Shown here: positions 33,089 to 43,700 of the stretch, piece by piece
Layout: the number at the start of each line of letters is the position of its first letter
Numbering within the stretch: position 1 is the stretch's first letter
Source: CAWJEL01 sp964647255
GTDB taxonomy: Bacteria > Chloroflexota > Anaerolineae > CG2-30-64-16
Length of the DNA: 56,453 bases
Reading direction: 5' to 3'
NCBI GenBank assembly: GCA_964647255.1
Contig: CAZYGI010000021.1
Span: forward strand, 1-56,453
Translations under genes and position numbers: made by a program
The notes under the pieces: generated by a model
What the model saw: the letters and a program-made list of their open reading frames with translations, nothing else
What the model was told of the DNA's origin: nothing
The model's database searches: none

Positions 33089-33988
33089 ATGTCAATACCC
33101 GATCTGTGGTCGTTGGCCGTGGAGGCTTGGGAGGCGCTGGGCGCTGGGTATGGCCCGGTGATGGCGCGGGCTGCCGGGAAGGATGCTGGTTTTCCTGAGG
33201 GCGCCTACATCGGGTGGATTTTGCCGGCCCTGGGACTCGATCCCGATCCGATTTCCGCCCGCCAGTTAGGCGCGTGGTCGCCCTACACTGCCCTGGGCTT
33301 GCAGGAATATCGCCTGGCAACCAGCGAGGAGCTTGGCTTTCTCCGCTACGCGGGCGACGGCAATTATTACCTGACCGATGAAGGCCGCGATGCTGCCCGG
33401 TGTATTACTGCCGCAGCTTACGCTTATATGGCCCCGCTGCGCCCGCTCCCCAGCGCCAGGCTGCGCCGGCTGTCCGATCTCCTGCGCCGGCTGGTGGACG
33501 CGTGCCTGGCCGCGCCGGAGCCGCCCGGCAAGTGGCATCTGACGCTTTCCCGGCGGACCGATCCGAGTGGAACGGCGCCGATTGTGGCGCGTATTGACCA
33601 ATACCTCACCGATTTGAACGCGTATCGCAACGACGCCGGCCTGGCGGCCTGGCAGCCTTATAACATCAGCGGCGCCGAGTGGGAGGCATTCACCTTGTTC
33701 TGGCAGGGCGAGGTGAAGACGGTGGATGAGCTCTATGAGCGGCGCGCCTACCGCGGCCATTCGCTTGAAACCTACGCTGAGGCCGTGGATGATCTGGTCG
33801 CGCGCGGCTGGCTGGCGCGGGATGAGGCCGGCTGTCACCTGACCGAGGCGGGCGCTGCGCTGCGGCAATCGGCGGAAATTGCGGCCGAAGCGGACTTCTG
33901 CGCGCCGTGGGCGTGCCTTGACGTCGCGGAGCAGGCTGAGCTGGCCGAGCTGCTGGCCGGTTTGCGCGACGGGATGCGCCAGGCGTAG
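33089..33988 (+). CDS. winged-helix-like protein of unknown function
   Basis: This 299-residue soluble protein starts at an ATG with AAGGAGG nine bases upstream. A longer reading would overlap the reductase gene. It seems to hold two winged-helix-like units: one early (LGFLRYAGDGNYYLTDEGRDAARC) and one late (LVARGWLARDEAGCHLTEAGAALRQ). Both have the wing pattern 'G.y.LTdeG' of MarR-like and other transcription factors. No N-terminal ligand domain is recognisable. It could be a regulator or a non-DNA-binding member of a winged-helix family. The family name is not known to me. Confidence 0.65.
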   Translation: MSIPDLWSLAVEAWEALGAGYGPVMARAAGKDAGFPEGAYIGWILPALGLDPDPISARQLGAWSPYTALGLQEYRLATSEELGFLRYAGDGNYYLTDEGRDAARCITAAAYAYMAPLRPLPSARLRRLSDLLRRLVDACLAAPEPPGKWHLTLSRRTDPSGTAPIVARIDQYLTDLNAYRNDAGLAAWQPYNISGAEWEAFTLFWQGEVKTVDELYERRAYRGHSLETYAEAVDDLVARGWLARDEAGCHLTEAGAALRQSAEIAAEADFCAPWACLDVAEQAELAELLAGLRDGMRQA

Positions 33989-34065
33989 GGAGCAGAGGGG
34001 CGGAGGAGCAGGAGCGCGCGATGCAGCCCCCAACCCCCAGTCGCCCCACCTCAAGGAGACACACG

Positions 34066-35562
34066 ATGGCGGAGAAGACCGTGATCATCATCGGCGCGGG
34101 GCTGGCGGGGCTGGCCGCGGGGGTGTACGCGCAGCGCAACGGCTACCGCTCCCGCATCTTCGAGCACGCCGCACAGCCGGGCGGGGTGGCTGCGTGGTGG
34201 CGCCGCGGCAGCTTTCTGATTGACGGCGGCATCCATTTCCTGATGGCGCACCGTTCGGGCGCGATCCACGATCTCTACCGCGAGCTCGGCGCCGCAGCCC
34301 CGGAGACGGTAGCCGACATGACGGAGTACGGTCGGTGGCTGGACGAGCCGGGCGGCAAGTCGGTGATGATCTATGCCGACCTGGATCGCACGGCGGCGGA
34401 GCTCAAACGGCTTTCGCCGGCGGATACGGCGGCGATTGATGGGTTTGTCGCCGCCAGCCGCGCCTTCCAACGGGCCGGCGCATTCGACATCGGCATGGGG
34501 GAGCCGCCGGAACTGGCCGGCCGGCTGGAAAACCTGAAGTTGCTCTGGGGTATGCGCCCGGTGCTGCCCTACTTCATCGGCAAACACAACCGCACTGCCG
34601 CCGAGTTCGCGCGCACGCTGCACGACCCGGACCTCAGCTACATCTTCGAGAACCTTTTCCTGCCTGACGCGCCGCTGTGGTTCCTCTACATGCTGTTCGG
34701 ACTGCTTGCCGACGGCCAGATGGGGCTGTTGACGCAGGGGTGTGAGGGGTTCGTGCGCCCGATCGAGGCGCGCTACCGGGAGCTCGGCGGCGCCATCACC
34801 TACAACGCGACGGTGGCCAAGGTCCTGGTTGAAGGCAATCGGGCGGTCGGCGTGCGGCTGACCAACGGCGAGGAGCAGCGCGGCGATGCGGTCATCTCGG
34901 CCGCGGACGGCGAGAGCACGATCTTCGGGATGCTCGACGGCCGTTACGCCGATCCCGTGCTGCGGGCGCGCTATCGCACCTGGCGGACGATCCGGCCCTG
35001 GGTCATGCTGAGCTTCGGCGTTGCACGGGAGTTTCCGGGCGAGCCGCACTTCACGACCTTCCGGCTGGCCGAACCGATCGCGGTGGGACGCGAACAGGTG
35101 ACGTCGCTGGGCCTGCGCATTTTGAACTACAGCCCGCACTTCGCGCCTGCGGGCAAGACGGTCATCCAGCCGTCGTTCGAGACCGACTGGGATTACTGGA
35201 ACGACCTCCGCCGCACCGACCGGGCGGCCTACGAGGCCGAAAAGCAGCGCGTCGCGGCCGAGGTGCTGCGGCGGCTGGAGGCGCATTATCCGGGCCTTTC
35301 CGCCCAGGTAGAGATGACCGATGTTGCCACGCCCTACACGACCTGGCGGTACACCCTCAACTGGCGGGGCGCGTATATGGGATGGCTGCCCACGGGGCCG
35401 CAGATGATGACTGCACTGCCGCGCACCCTGCCCGGGTTGGAGCGCTTCGTGATGGCCGGGCAATGGGTGATGCCGGGCGGCGGCGTGCCGACCTGCCTCA
35501 TCTCGGGGCGGGATGCAGTGCGAATCCTGGGTAAGTGGGACGGAATCGGAGGTCGGAAATGA
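34066..35562 (+). CDS. CrtI/phytoene-desaturase-like FAD oxidoreductase
   Basis: This 498-residue flavoprotein starts with the FAD-binding Rossmann motif VIIIGAGLAGLAAGVYAQRNG. It ends with the matching C-terminal FAD motif (MAGQWVMPGGGVPTCLISGRDA), the architecture of carotenoid desaturases and retinol-saturase-like proteins. The substrate is unknown and no carotenoid genes lie nearby. The start at 34066 follows AAGGAG. Its stop overlaps the start of the RuBisCO-like gene (ATGA), so the two are probably translated together. Confidence 0.85.
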   Translation: MAEKTVIIIGAGLAGLAAGVYAQRNGYRSRIFEHAAQPGGVAAWWRRGSFLIDGGIHFLMAHRSGAIHDLYRELGAAAPETVADMTEYGRWLDEPGGKSVMIYADLDRTAAELKRLSPADTAAIDGFVAASRAFQRAGAFDIGMGEPPELAGRLENLKLLWGMRPVLPYFIGKHNRTAAEFARTLHDPDLSYIFENLFLPDAPLWFLYMLFGLLADGQMGLLTQGCEGFVRPIEARYRELGGAITYNATVAKVLVEGNRAVGVRLTNGEEQRGDAVISAADGESTIFGMLDGRYADPVLRARYRTWRTIRPWVMLSFGVAREFPGEPHFTTFRLAEPIAVGREQVTSLGLRILNYSPHFAPAGKTVIQPSFETDWDYWNDLRRTDRAAYEAEKQRVAAEVLRRLEAHYPGLSAQVEMTDVATPYTTWRYTLNWRGAYMGWLPTGPQMMTALPRTLPGLERFVMAGQWVMPGGGVPTCLISGRDAVRILGKWDGIGGRK

Positions 35563-36722
35563 CGTTACCGGTGCGGCCTGCGGTCCCCGGCCTGTCAGGT
35601 GAGCGGCTGCGGGTGGTGTATCAGATCAGCGGCGGTGAGGAAGCCGCGCGCTCGCTAGCCGAGACCGCGCGTGTGGAGCAAAGTGTCGAATTCCCCGCCG
35701 AGCTGGTGCCCGACGGCGACATCCGTGACAGCATCATGGGCCAGGTCGAAACCTTCGAGCCGATCGGCGAACGGCGCTACCGGGCGACGATCAGCTTTGC
35801 CGTGGAGACAGCGGGCGCGGAGCTGACTCAACTGCTCAACCTGCTGTGGGGCACGGGCAGCTTTTTCCCCGGCTTCCGCGTCGAACGCATGGATCTGCCG
35901 CCGAGCCTCCTGGCGCACTATCGCGGGCCGCGTTTTGGGGTCGTGGGCCTGCGGGAGCAGGTCAGGGTTTACGACCGGCCGCTGCTGTGCACCGCGATTA
36001 AGCCGTTGGGGCTCTCGCCGCAGCACCTGGCCGACATGGCGTACGCTTGCGCCCTGGGCGGCATGGATCTCATCAAGGATGACCACGGCATTACCGACCA
36101 GCCTTTCTGCCGCTTCGAGGAACGGGTGACGCTGTGCAGCCAGGCAGTGGCGCGCGCCAATCGGCAGACCGGGCTGTCTTGCCTCTATGTCGCCAACGTA
36201 ACCGCGCCGGCGGACCAGGTGCTGCCGCGAGCGCTGTTTGCCAGGGAGGCCGGCGCGGGCGGGTTAATGATGAGTCCGGCGCTCACCGGCTTCGACGCGA
36301 TGCGGCAGGTGGCGGACGATGATCGCGTGGGCCTGCCGATCCTTAGCCATCCCACGGCGACCGGGCACTTCGTGATCCATCCCGATCACGGCTTTTCGCA
36401 TTACGTCTTCTACGGACAGATGCAGCGCCTGGCCGGCGCTGACGCCAGCATCTACATCAACCAGGGCGGCCGTTTTCAGGTGCGCGCCGAGGATTGCGTC
36501 GAGGCGCGCGACGGGTGCCGGGAGCCGTTGGGCCATCTGCGGCCGATCATGCCGCTGCCGGGCGGCGGCATGACGCGCGAGCGGATCGCCGACCTGAAGG
36601 AGACGTACGGCAGCGAAGTCGTTTTCCTGGTGGGCGGCGGGCTGCACCGGATGGGGCCCGATCTGGCCGAGAACGTTCGCCGGTTGATCGGCGCGGTGCG
36701 GCAGGACGATGGTACACACTGA
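35559..36722 (+). CDS. RuBisCO-like protein (form IV)
   Basis: This 387-residue protein has the RuBisCO large-subunit fold. The motif LLCTAIKPLGLSP carries Lys148, equivalent to catalytic Lys175. GGMDLIKDDHGITDQPF carries Lys173, equivalent to the carbamylated Lys201. In true RuBisCO the motif reads KDDE, but here the metal-ligand Glu204 is His176, so carboxylase activity is unlikely. Form IV proteins act as enolases or isomerases in sulfur and methionine salvage. GGAGGT lies five bases before the ATG. The gene overlaps the flavoprotein gene upstream (4 bases) and the YjbQ gene downstream (14 bases), showing tight co-translation. Confidence 0.9.
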   Translation: MTLPVRPAVPGLSGERLRVVYQISGGEEAARSLAETARVEQSVEFPAELVPDGDIRDSIMGQVETFEPIGERRYRATISFAVETAGAELTQLLNLLWGTGSFFPGFRVERMDLPPSLLAHYRGPRFGVVGLREQVRVYDRPLLCTAIKPLGLSPQHLADMAYACALGGMDLIKDDHGITDQPFCRFEERVTLCSQAVARANRQTGLSCLYVANVTAPADQVLPRALFAREAGAGGLMMSPALTGFDAMRQVADDDRVGLPILSHPTATGHFVIHPDHGFSHYVFYGQMQRLAGADASIYINQGGRFQVRAEDCVEARDGCREPLGHLRPIMPLPGGGMTRERIADLKETYGSEVVFLVGGGLHRMGPDLAENVRRLIGAVRQDDGTH

Positions 36723-37125
36723 AAAGCACACCCTCCTTTCCGAAGGCGGCTTTCAGGCCTTCAACGTTACCGAGCTGGCGCGCACTGCCGTCCGGACCGC
36801 GGGCGTTCGCGAAGGCTCGGTGCTGGTTTACTATTGCCACACGACAGGCGCCGTGGTCGTCGTAGAGCATGAGGCGGGCATCCTGGTGGATCTGGAGGAT
36901 GTCCTGGCGCGGCTGGCGCCGCCGTCTGCTGATTACCGGCACCACCTGCGCGGGTGGGATGCAAACGGCGCCGCCCACATCTACACGGCGCTGCTCGGCC
37001 CCTCGGTGACGGTGCCGGTATTGGACGGAGATCTGTTGATCGGGGCGTACCAGGAGATCGTGGTGCTAGACATGGAACCGCACGGCCGGCCGCGCACCGT
37101 GGTGATCCAGGTTGCGGGGGAATGA
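36709..37125 (+). CDS. YjbQ/UPF0047 family protein
   Basis: This 138-residue protein is of the YjbQ family: FQAFNVTELARTAVRTAGVREGSVLVYY, then CHTTGAVVVVEHE, HHLRGWDANGAAHI and a final strand pair (LIGAYQEIVVLDMEPHGRPR). Members are small trimeric proteins, and some show weak thiamine-phosphate-synthase activity in vitro. The true role is not settled. It starts 14 bases inside the RuBisCO-like gene and its stop overlaps the next start (ATGATG), so it is part of a four-gene translationally coupled set. Confidence 0.88.
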   Translation: MVHTEKHTLLSEGGFQAFNVTELARTAVRTAGVREGSVLVYYCHTTGAVVVVEHEAGILVDLEDVLARLAPPSADYRHHLRGWDANGAAHIYTALLGPSVTVPVLDGDLLIGAYQEIVVLDMEPHGRPRTVVIQVAGE

Positions 37126-37733
37126 TGGCGCAGCGTATCACCCGGCTGGTGTTCATGGCCGGCGGGGTCGTCTTGCCGGCGCTGGCGGAGGCTGCGGCGG
37201 CGCTGCTGGCGCCGGATCACACCCTGCGGCCCGAACAGCTCTTGGACTTACAGGCGGCCGCGTGCGCACTGGCCGACGGGCGCAATCGCCGCGAAGAATT
37301 TTGTGTGCGCGCCGCTGGGATTTGCGCTCGGGAGGCGGCCGCTGGTTTGCTCGACGAGCGCCTGGCGGAGCGGCTCGTTCCCCAGCCTGGGATGCCTGAT
37401 TTGATCGCCGAGCTGGCGGAGATGCTTGAGGTGCGTCTGGTTTCCGACTACCCGTCCGGCTGGCTGCTGCCGGCCCTGGCGCGGAGCGATCTTGCGCGCA
37501 GCTTCCCCGCGGCGGAGATTGCCTACACGACGGACCTCGGCGGCTTGGCCGGGTTGTTTGACGCGCTGGTCGCGGATCGCGTTCTCTTGCCTGGCCAGGC
37601 CATCTGGGTGGATGCCCACTCCGCGCGGACCTCAGCGGCGCTACGCCGCGGAATTGACGCCGCGATTTTCGTGGACGCCCGGCGCCTCCGCCGCGACCTG
37701 GGGCTTTGGCGCCTGCTGCCCTTCCCCACGTGA
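37122..37733 (+). CDS. degenerate HAD-like protein
   Basis: This 203-residue protein follows the HAD (haloacid dehalogenase) layout: LVFMAGGVVLPALAEA, LEVRLVSDYPSGWLLPAL, and AIWVDAHSARTSAALRRGIDAAIFV. The nucleophile motif DxDG/DxGG of motif I reads FMAGG, so the catalytic Asp is missing. Phosphatase activity is therefore doubtful and a binding role is possible. It is translationally coupled to YjbQ (start within ATGATG; 37122 or 37125). It is the last gene before convergent transcription from the right, with 21 bases between. Confidence 0.72.
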   Translation: MMAQRITRLVFMAGGVVLPALAEAAAALLAPDHTLRPEQLLDLQAAACALADGRNRREEFCVRAAGICAREAAAGLLDERLAERLVPQPGMPDLIAELAEMLEVRLVSDYPSGWLLPALARSDLARSFPAAEIAYTTDLGGLAGLFDALVADRVLLPGQAIWVDAHSARTSAALRRGIDAAIFVDARRLRRDLGLWRLLPFPT

Positions 37734-37754
37734 ACGAGCCGGTCGGCTGCCCCT

Positions 37755-40700
37755 CTACTGGCACGCCCGGACGCTGACGTCATCAATCGCCATCCATCGC
37801 GTGGGCGTGGAGCCCGCGTTGGCGACCTCGAAATAGAGATGCACGGACTGCCCCTTGAACGGCGTTAGGTCCAGGGTGATCGTTTGCCACGGCTCGCTGC
37901 GTGCGATGGCCCACGTCGCCAGCGCCGGATATCCCCAATCCTGACGATAGATCTGCACAATCCGCCCATCTGATCCCGCACGGCCGTCGGTTTGCACCGA
38001 AAAACTGAGGGTGATGGCGGATGCACTGGCCGGCAGCAGGATGTCGTCCTGAAACGCCGTCGAGTACGTCAGGCTGCGCGGGGCGGCCTCGCCGGGCAGC
38101 ACGCCCAGCAGCAGCGAGCGTCCATGTTCGGCGTCTCGCTGGGTCACCCGGCCGCGGTTGTCGGTCACCGGCCGCGTCCAGGCGCCGTCGGCAGCGAAGG
38201 TCCCGTTGCGCACGAACTCGGTGCACACGACACCGGGTGTTGGGGCGCCGTTGTGCGCGCCGGCGGGGATCCGCAGGTCTTGCGGGTGGGGCGCGCCGTT
38301 GTCCCAGGCGGCTGCGGCCAGCGTCTCCTCCGGCAGCCCGGCGATCCGGAACGCGACCGGCGCGCCCGGCGTGCCGCAGCCGGTTTCCTTCGCGCTGGCA
38401 GCCCGCACCTTGACCGCATAGCGTTCGCCGTTGACCTTGCCTTCGCCGCACAAGGCATCCCCGACATAGGCCTGCACCGCCGGGCCGGGCGCGAGGGTGA
38501 AGCCCGCCCGGTCATTTCGTAGCGTGCCGAAGTAGATCGCGGGCGGATTGGGCAGGGTGTCGGCCGCCAGCGTGGCCGTCGGCGGCTGCGTCGTTTCGGG
38601 GTTGCCCTTCAGGTGCAGCACGATGCCCTCTTTGCCGGCGCCGGGGTCGGTGACGCGAATCCAGTAACCGCGGCCGAAGCGGAACTCCCGCAGATCGGTG
38701 GTCCAATCGCCGGCGCCCGGCACATAAGCCTTCCACGGTTCGGCCAGGGAGCCGGTATCGTCGAAGCCGAACACCATCGAGTATTTGCCGGCGATGGAAG
38801 CCAGCGCGTCGGTGATCCGCCGGCTGCCCTGAACCGGGTAGCCGATCAGGTTCCAGCCGGGTTGCAGCGAGATATCGTAGTGCGAGAAGAGGGCGTACAG
38901 CCCTGGCCCCCGCAGCCGTGCGGAAATGAGGTGATACTCCGGGTCGTTCTTCTGCTCCTCAAGCGGCGCCCAGACCTGTGCCGCCGCATCCCAGGTGTAC
39001 ATGCGGATGAAGGCTTCCTCGCCCGCTGGGACATCGGAGCGCAGGTACTCGAAGGTGAGCGAGCTGTGGCCGAAATCGGTGATATTCTTCGAGGCCGACA
39101 GCCAGTAGGCCCGGCCGATCTGAGTTGCCCATGGGATCTCGGCCGGCAGCCGCGTGGCGGGCTGGAGCGTGAACGACCACTCGGTGTCTGAGGGCAAGGC
39201 CTGCTCGTCGGGATACACCATCACCTGTCCATCCGCAGAGGTTGCCGGCGCGTGCATGGATCGGATGCGAACGTGCATGGAGCGGATGCGGACGTTGCGC
39301 GCGTCGGCGGGCGAGTGCATCGTTCGGATGCGCACCGGGTTGCCGCCGATGGCGAATTCGGTGATGGCTTGGCGCGGGTTTGTGCCCACCGCGCCGAGCA
39401 CGCCTTTGCTCTCGCCCACCAGCACGTAGCCCTCGAGAACCGGCGAGTCGGATGTGAGCACGGTCCGGTACGCACATTGGCCGGCCGCGCAACCCACCGG
39501 GTCCAGCTTGACGGCCACAGGCGCCGGTCCGTCCTGGGGATACAGCCGCGCCGTCAGCGTCAGCGCCCGGTTCGCTTGGATGTCCGGCAGGCTGACGGTG
39601 ACGGTCAGGGCACGGGACGTCGCGTCGGGTGCGATGATGATCTCCGGTTCCCAGCCCGCCGGCTGCTCCATCGCCAACTGATCATCGCCGGCCAGGATGG
39701 CCTCGCAGCCGACCCGTCCGTTTGGCAGGTCGTACACGCACAGCCGATCACCGGGCCGCGCACCGTGCGCCACCACCTGATCGCCGATCGGCTGGCCCAG
39801 GTCAAGCACGGTGGGGTAGGGCGGGCCCTGGAACAGGAAGGCCCGCGCCTGGCCGCCGGCCGTGCTGTCGGGCGTCATGCCTTTCAGGTAGAAGACCGGG
39901 ACCGCAAGCGGCTGCGTGGAGGTGATCGGCGCGCGGCATTGCAGCACGGGCGGCTTGCTCCGGTCAAGGGCTCTAGGCAGATCGGGTGTGCGGGCGCCTG
40001 CGTTCGCAACCGCCGGCAGGTTCGCCATGTCGAGCGGCTGGGCCCCCGGCTCCAGTTTGCACAGCCGGCGGTAGGTTGCTTCCGACGTTTCATCGGGCAG
40101 CCCGAAAAGCTGCGCCAGATAGGTTAAGGGGTCGCTGCCGGGGTCCGGCGTCTGGTATTCGATCTGTGTCACCGCCAGGGGCAGCAGGCTTGGCCCAGAA
40201 AGGACAGTGCTGAAGACATCGGTTGGGGTCACGACTTCAGGATAGAACTGCTTGATCGTCTCCCAATCGGAGCGTCCGGTGTTCTGCGCTGCGAGGGTCG
40301 CGCTGCAGGCGGTGCTGGTCCAATCCGTGGCCGGATGAAACTCGCTGTAGGCGTTGCTGTACGGGTTGTTCATTGCGCTCGGACAGTCGTCTTCGCGCAA
40401 GGGGACGATCAAGTTGTCTCGCAGCGTGAGGTAGTCGTCATCCAGGAAGAGCAGGTAGTGGCCGAGCTCATGTGCGAGGGCTGCGGGCCAGTCGTCGCCC
40501 AGGTTGCCGGTCTCGGCGTCGCCGTAGCGATTCCAGGTGACGCCCATCCGCACCTGGCCGGGCAGATAGCTGATGGGGCGCGGCGGATTGCCTGTCCGCC
40601 CGGTTTCCGTGAACACTTCAGAGACGATGCCGCCCTGATCCGCGTTGGGGCGCAGCCGGTTGCTGGCATAGATGCGGACGTGGGCGTTGTTCCAGGCGTT

Positions 40701-43700
40701 TGTGCCGTCGAGCAGGGTGTTGCGCCGCGCGTCGTGGTAGACGCGCACGTTGCCCAGGGCCATCTGGCCGTTAGTCCAGTCATACAGCAACTCAGAGGTG
40801 CGGCGCAGGTCCGCGCTGAGCTGAGACTGGTAGCGCATATCCTCGCTCGCGTTCCATTCCAGCGCGACGTTCAGGTCGAACAATAGGAGCGGATTCTGGC
40901 TGCTGACCGTCAGCGTCTGCATCCCGTCCGCTGTGACCGGCTGCGCCTCAAGCCCCGGCGTGATCGGCCTTGCGCTGGTGTAGTTCAGCGGGCTAAGCTT
41001 CACTGCCAGGCTCCACCCTAGCAGTTGCACCGGCTCGGTCATGGCGGTGGATACTTCCAGCGACCATGCGCCGTCAGCCAGGGGCGGCAGCGGCGCCGTC
41101 AGGGTTGGGGTGAAGATGTGCCACGCGGCCGCGCCGGGCGGCAGGTCGCCGCTGAACAGGGCTGTCCGATCGCCGGCCGGCGGCAGGAGATCCACCGAGA
41201 TGGGGACAGTGGCAGAGAGCGCGGCCCACACCTGGATGCCCGCGATGCGTCGGGCGTCGGAGATGACCACGCGTGACCGGATGGGCATGGCAGCAGTCGC
41301 CGTCATCGGGAGCGCGTCGCTGCTGGTATAGAACCGCGTCGGCGTGACGGCGGTGACTTCGGCGGCCGGCCACACGGCGACCAGCTTATCGCTGTCGGTC
41401 ACGGTCTTGCCCGCCTGGATCTCCGCTCGACCGGGCAGGAAGCCATCGGCCGCGCTGCGGAACGGTTCCTCGATGCCGCCCAACGGCGCGGCGCTGCGCT
41501 CTTTGCCGGCCGGGATGCGATAGACGAGGGCGCCACTCGCTGGCCCGGTATCGCTCAACACAACCACCGACGTGCCTTGAATGCTAAACGGGAAGGTGGT
41601 GGTAGAGATGTAGGGCCACTGATTGAGCGCCGGAACGGTGTTGGTATAGCGATACGTGCCGGGCTCCGCCGGCCGATCCGGCTGCGGATACGCGCGCAGC
41701 CGCAGCACGGCGTGGTCGGACCGGCCGAACACGCCGGAATGCTGCGTATCCCAAGGTATCCAATGGCTTGCGCCATCTGGGTCGGTCGTGAGGTTTCGGG
41801 TCAGACGCGTATCGGTGACTTCGATTGATTTCCAGACGCCGCCATCAAGCGCGTAGTCGAGGGTTACACGCCCCATTGTCTCGCCCTCGCGGTCTGTCAA
41901 ACGGAATTCCACCGGGATGGTGCCGGCGGCCCGGATCTGCGGCGACGAAAACAGCGCGGCGGTTTCGGTTGAGATGGGCCGTGAGAGGACGATCACCGGC
42001 TGGCGGTTGCCTGTGTTGTCCGAATCTCGCAGCCGATTGGTGTGGACGAGCAGGCGTTTCAGCCCGAAACGGTTTCCTTCGACCACGTCGAGCGTCCCGT
42101 TGCCATCCATGTCGCCGAGCGCAACGCTGCGCGTCCAGTAGGAGGCGCAGCCCAGGGCGCTGGGCGTGAAGTTGCCGCGGCCATCGTTGAGGTAGAGCAT
42201 GTTCTGGCCGCCGACAGATTCGGTTCCCCAGTTACCGGCCACAAAATCCACATACCCATCACCGTTGATGTCACCCGCAGCCAGGCTATAGATGCGATCG
42301 GTGCTGCCGCCGAACGACCGCGCCAGCGATGCAGGAAAGCCGCCTGCGCCATCGTTGAGATAGATCGTCCCTCGTTCAAAGAAGTTCGCTGCCAGGATGT
42401 CCGGCCGGCCATCGGCGTTCACATCGGCGACTGCGACGGCCCACGTGAAGTCGTGGCCCGTGCCGTAGGGCCGGCGCAGGCGCACCGGGAATCCGCCCTG
42501 GCCGTCGTTCAAGTACACGTAGTTCTGTGCGCCCCGGTTGCCGACCACGATATCCAGGTTGCCGTCGCCGTCCAGGTCGGAAACCGCGACGCCGGCAGTG
42601 GGATCGTCCGGCGCGCCCAACGCGGCGGCTCGCCCGGCCGAGAAGCGGCCGGCGCCATCGTTGAGGTAGATCATGCAGCCGCCCGTCAGGCTGCATGCCA
42701 CCAGGTCAATCCCGTCTTTGTGATCGAGATCGCCCGTCGCGACGGTGGTTGTTAAGGTCGTTGTGATCGCGGGGTTGGCGGGCAGGTCATAGCGCAGTGC
42801 GGCCGGGAAGCGGTCTGGTTGATCGCGGTCGGGGCGTTCGCTGAGAAATACCGTGCCCATCCCATGCTCAGCCCCAGCGATCACATCCAGCAGGTTATCG
42901 CCGTTTAGGTCGGCCAGGGCGATGGACCAGGTGCTCCCGGTCTGCAGCCCGAAGGATTGAGGTTGAAACTTGCCGTTTCCCTGGTTGATCAATACGAGGC
43001 TATCAGCCGTGTCTTCTTCCTTGTCGAGGACGCTGCCGGTCACGATATCCAGCCGGCCGTCGCTGTTGAGGTCGCCGACCGCAACCGATGTTATCTGCCG
43101 GCTGCGGCTCGATTGCCCGGCGTCCGGCTCCGCAGCTGTAAAAGCGACCTCCTGTCCGTTCAGGTAGACGGCATTCTCGGAGCCGTTGTTGCCGGTGACG
43201 ATGTCCAGGAGACCGTCGCCGTTGACATCTGCCATCGCCACGGCGCGCGTATTCTCGCCGGGTGGGCCAAACCCCGTCATCTGGGCGGCCGGGAAGCGGC
43301 CGCCGCCGGCATTAAGCATGATCCGGCTCAGCCAGCCCTTGATGCCGATGCCTGCCACCAGATCAAGCGCACCGTCGCCGTTCAGGTCGCCGGCCGCAAC
43401 CGACCACAACTCCCCGTCGCCCTGCCCAAAGGTCGCCGTCGGCTTGAGTGCGCCAGCGCCTGGGCTGGGAATATACAGCTTATGGGGTGCAGCCATGCCG
43501 GCCTGAGTTGTGACGAAGTCGAGGGCGCCATCGCCGGTGAAGTCGCCCACGGTGATGTCGCGCACTTTCTGATCGGCTGCGCCCCAGGTCTGGGTGGATG
43601 CCGTCGCGCGTCCGGCTTGATAGACGATGACGCCTGTCCCGCGTGCAGGCGCAACGACCACATCCAGGCCCCCGCCATCAAAGTCGCCCAGCGCCAGGGC

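Noticed and set aside
39252..39335. CRISPR-like array
   Set aside because: The units are 21 bases, directly tandem without unique spacers, and lie inside an open reading frame. No cas gene is present.
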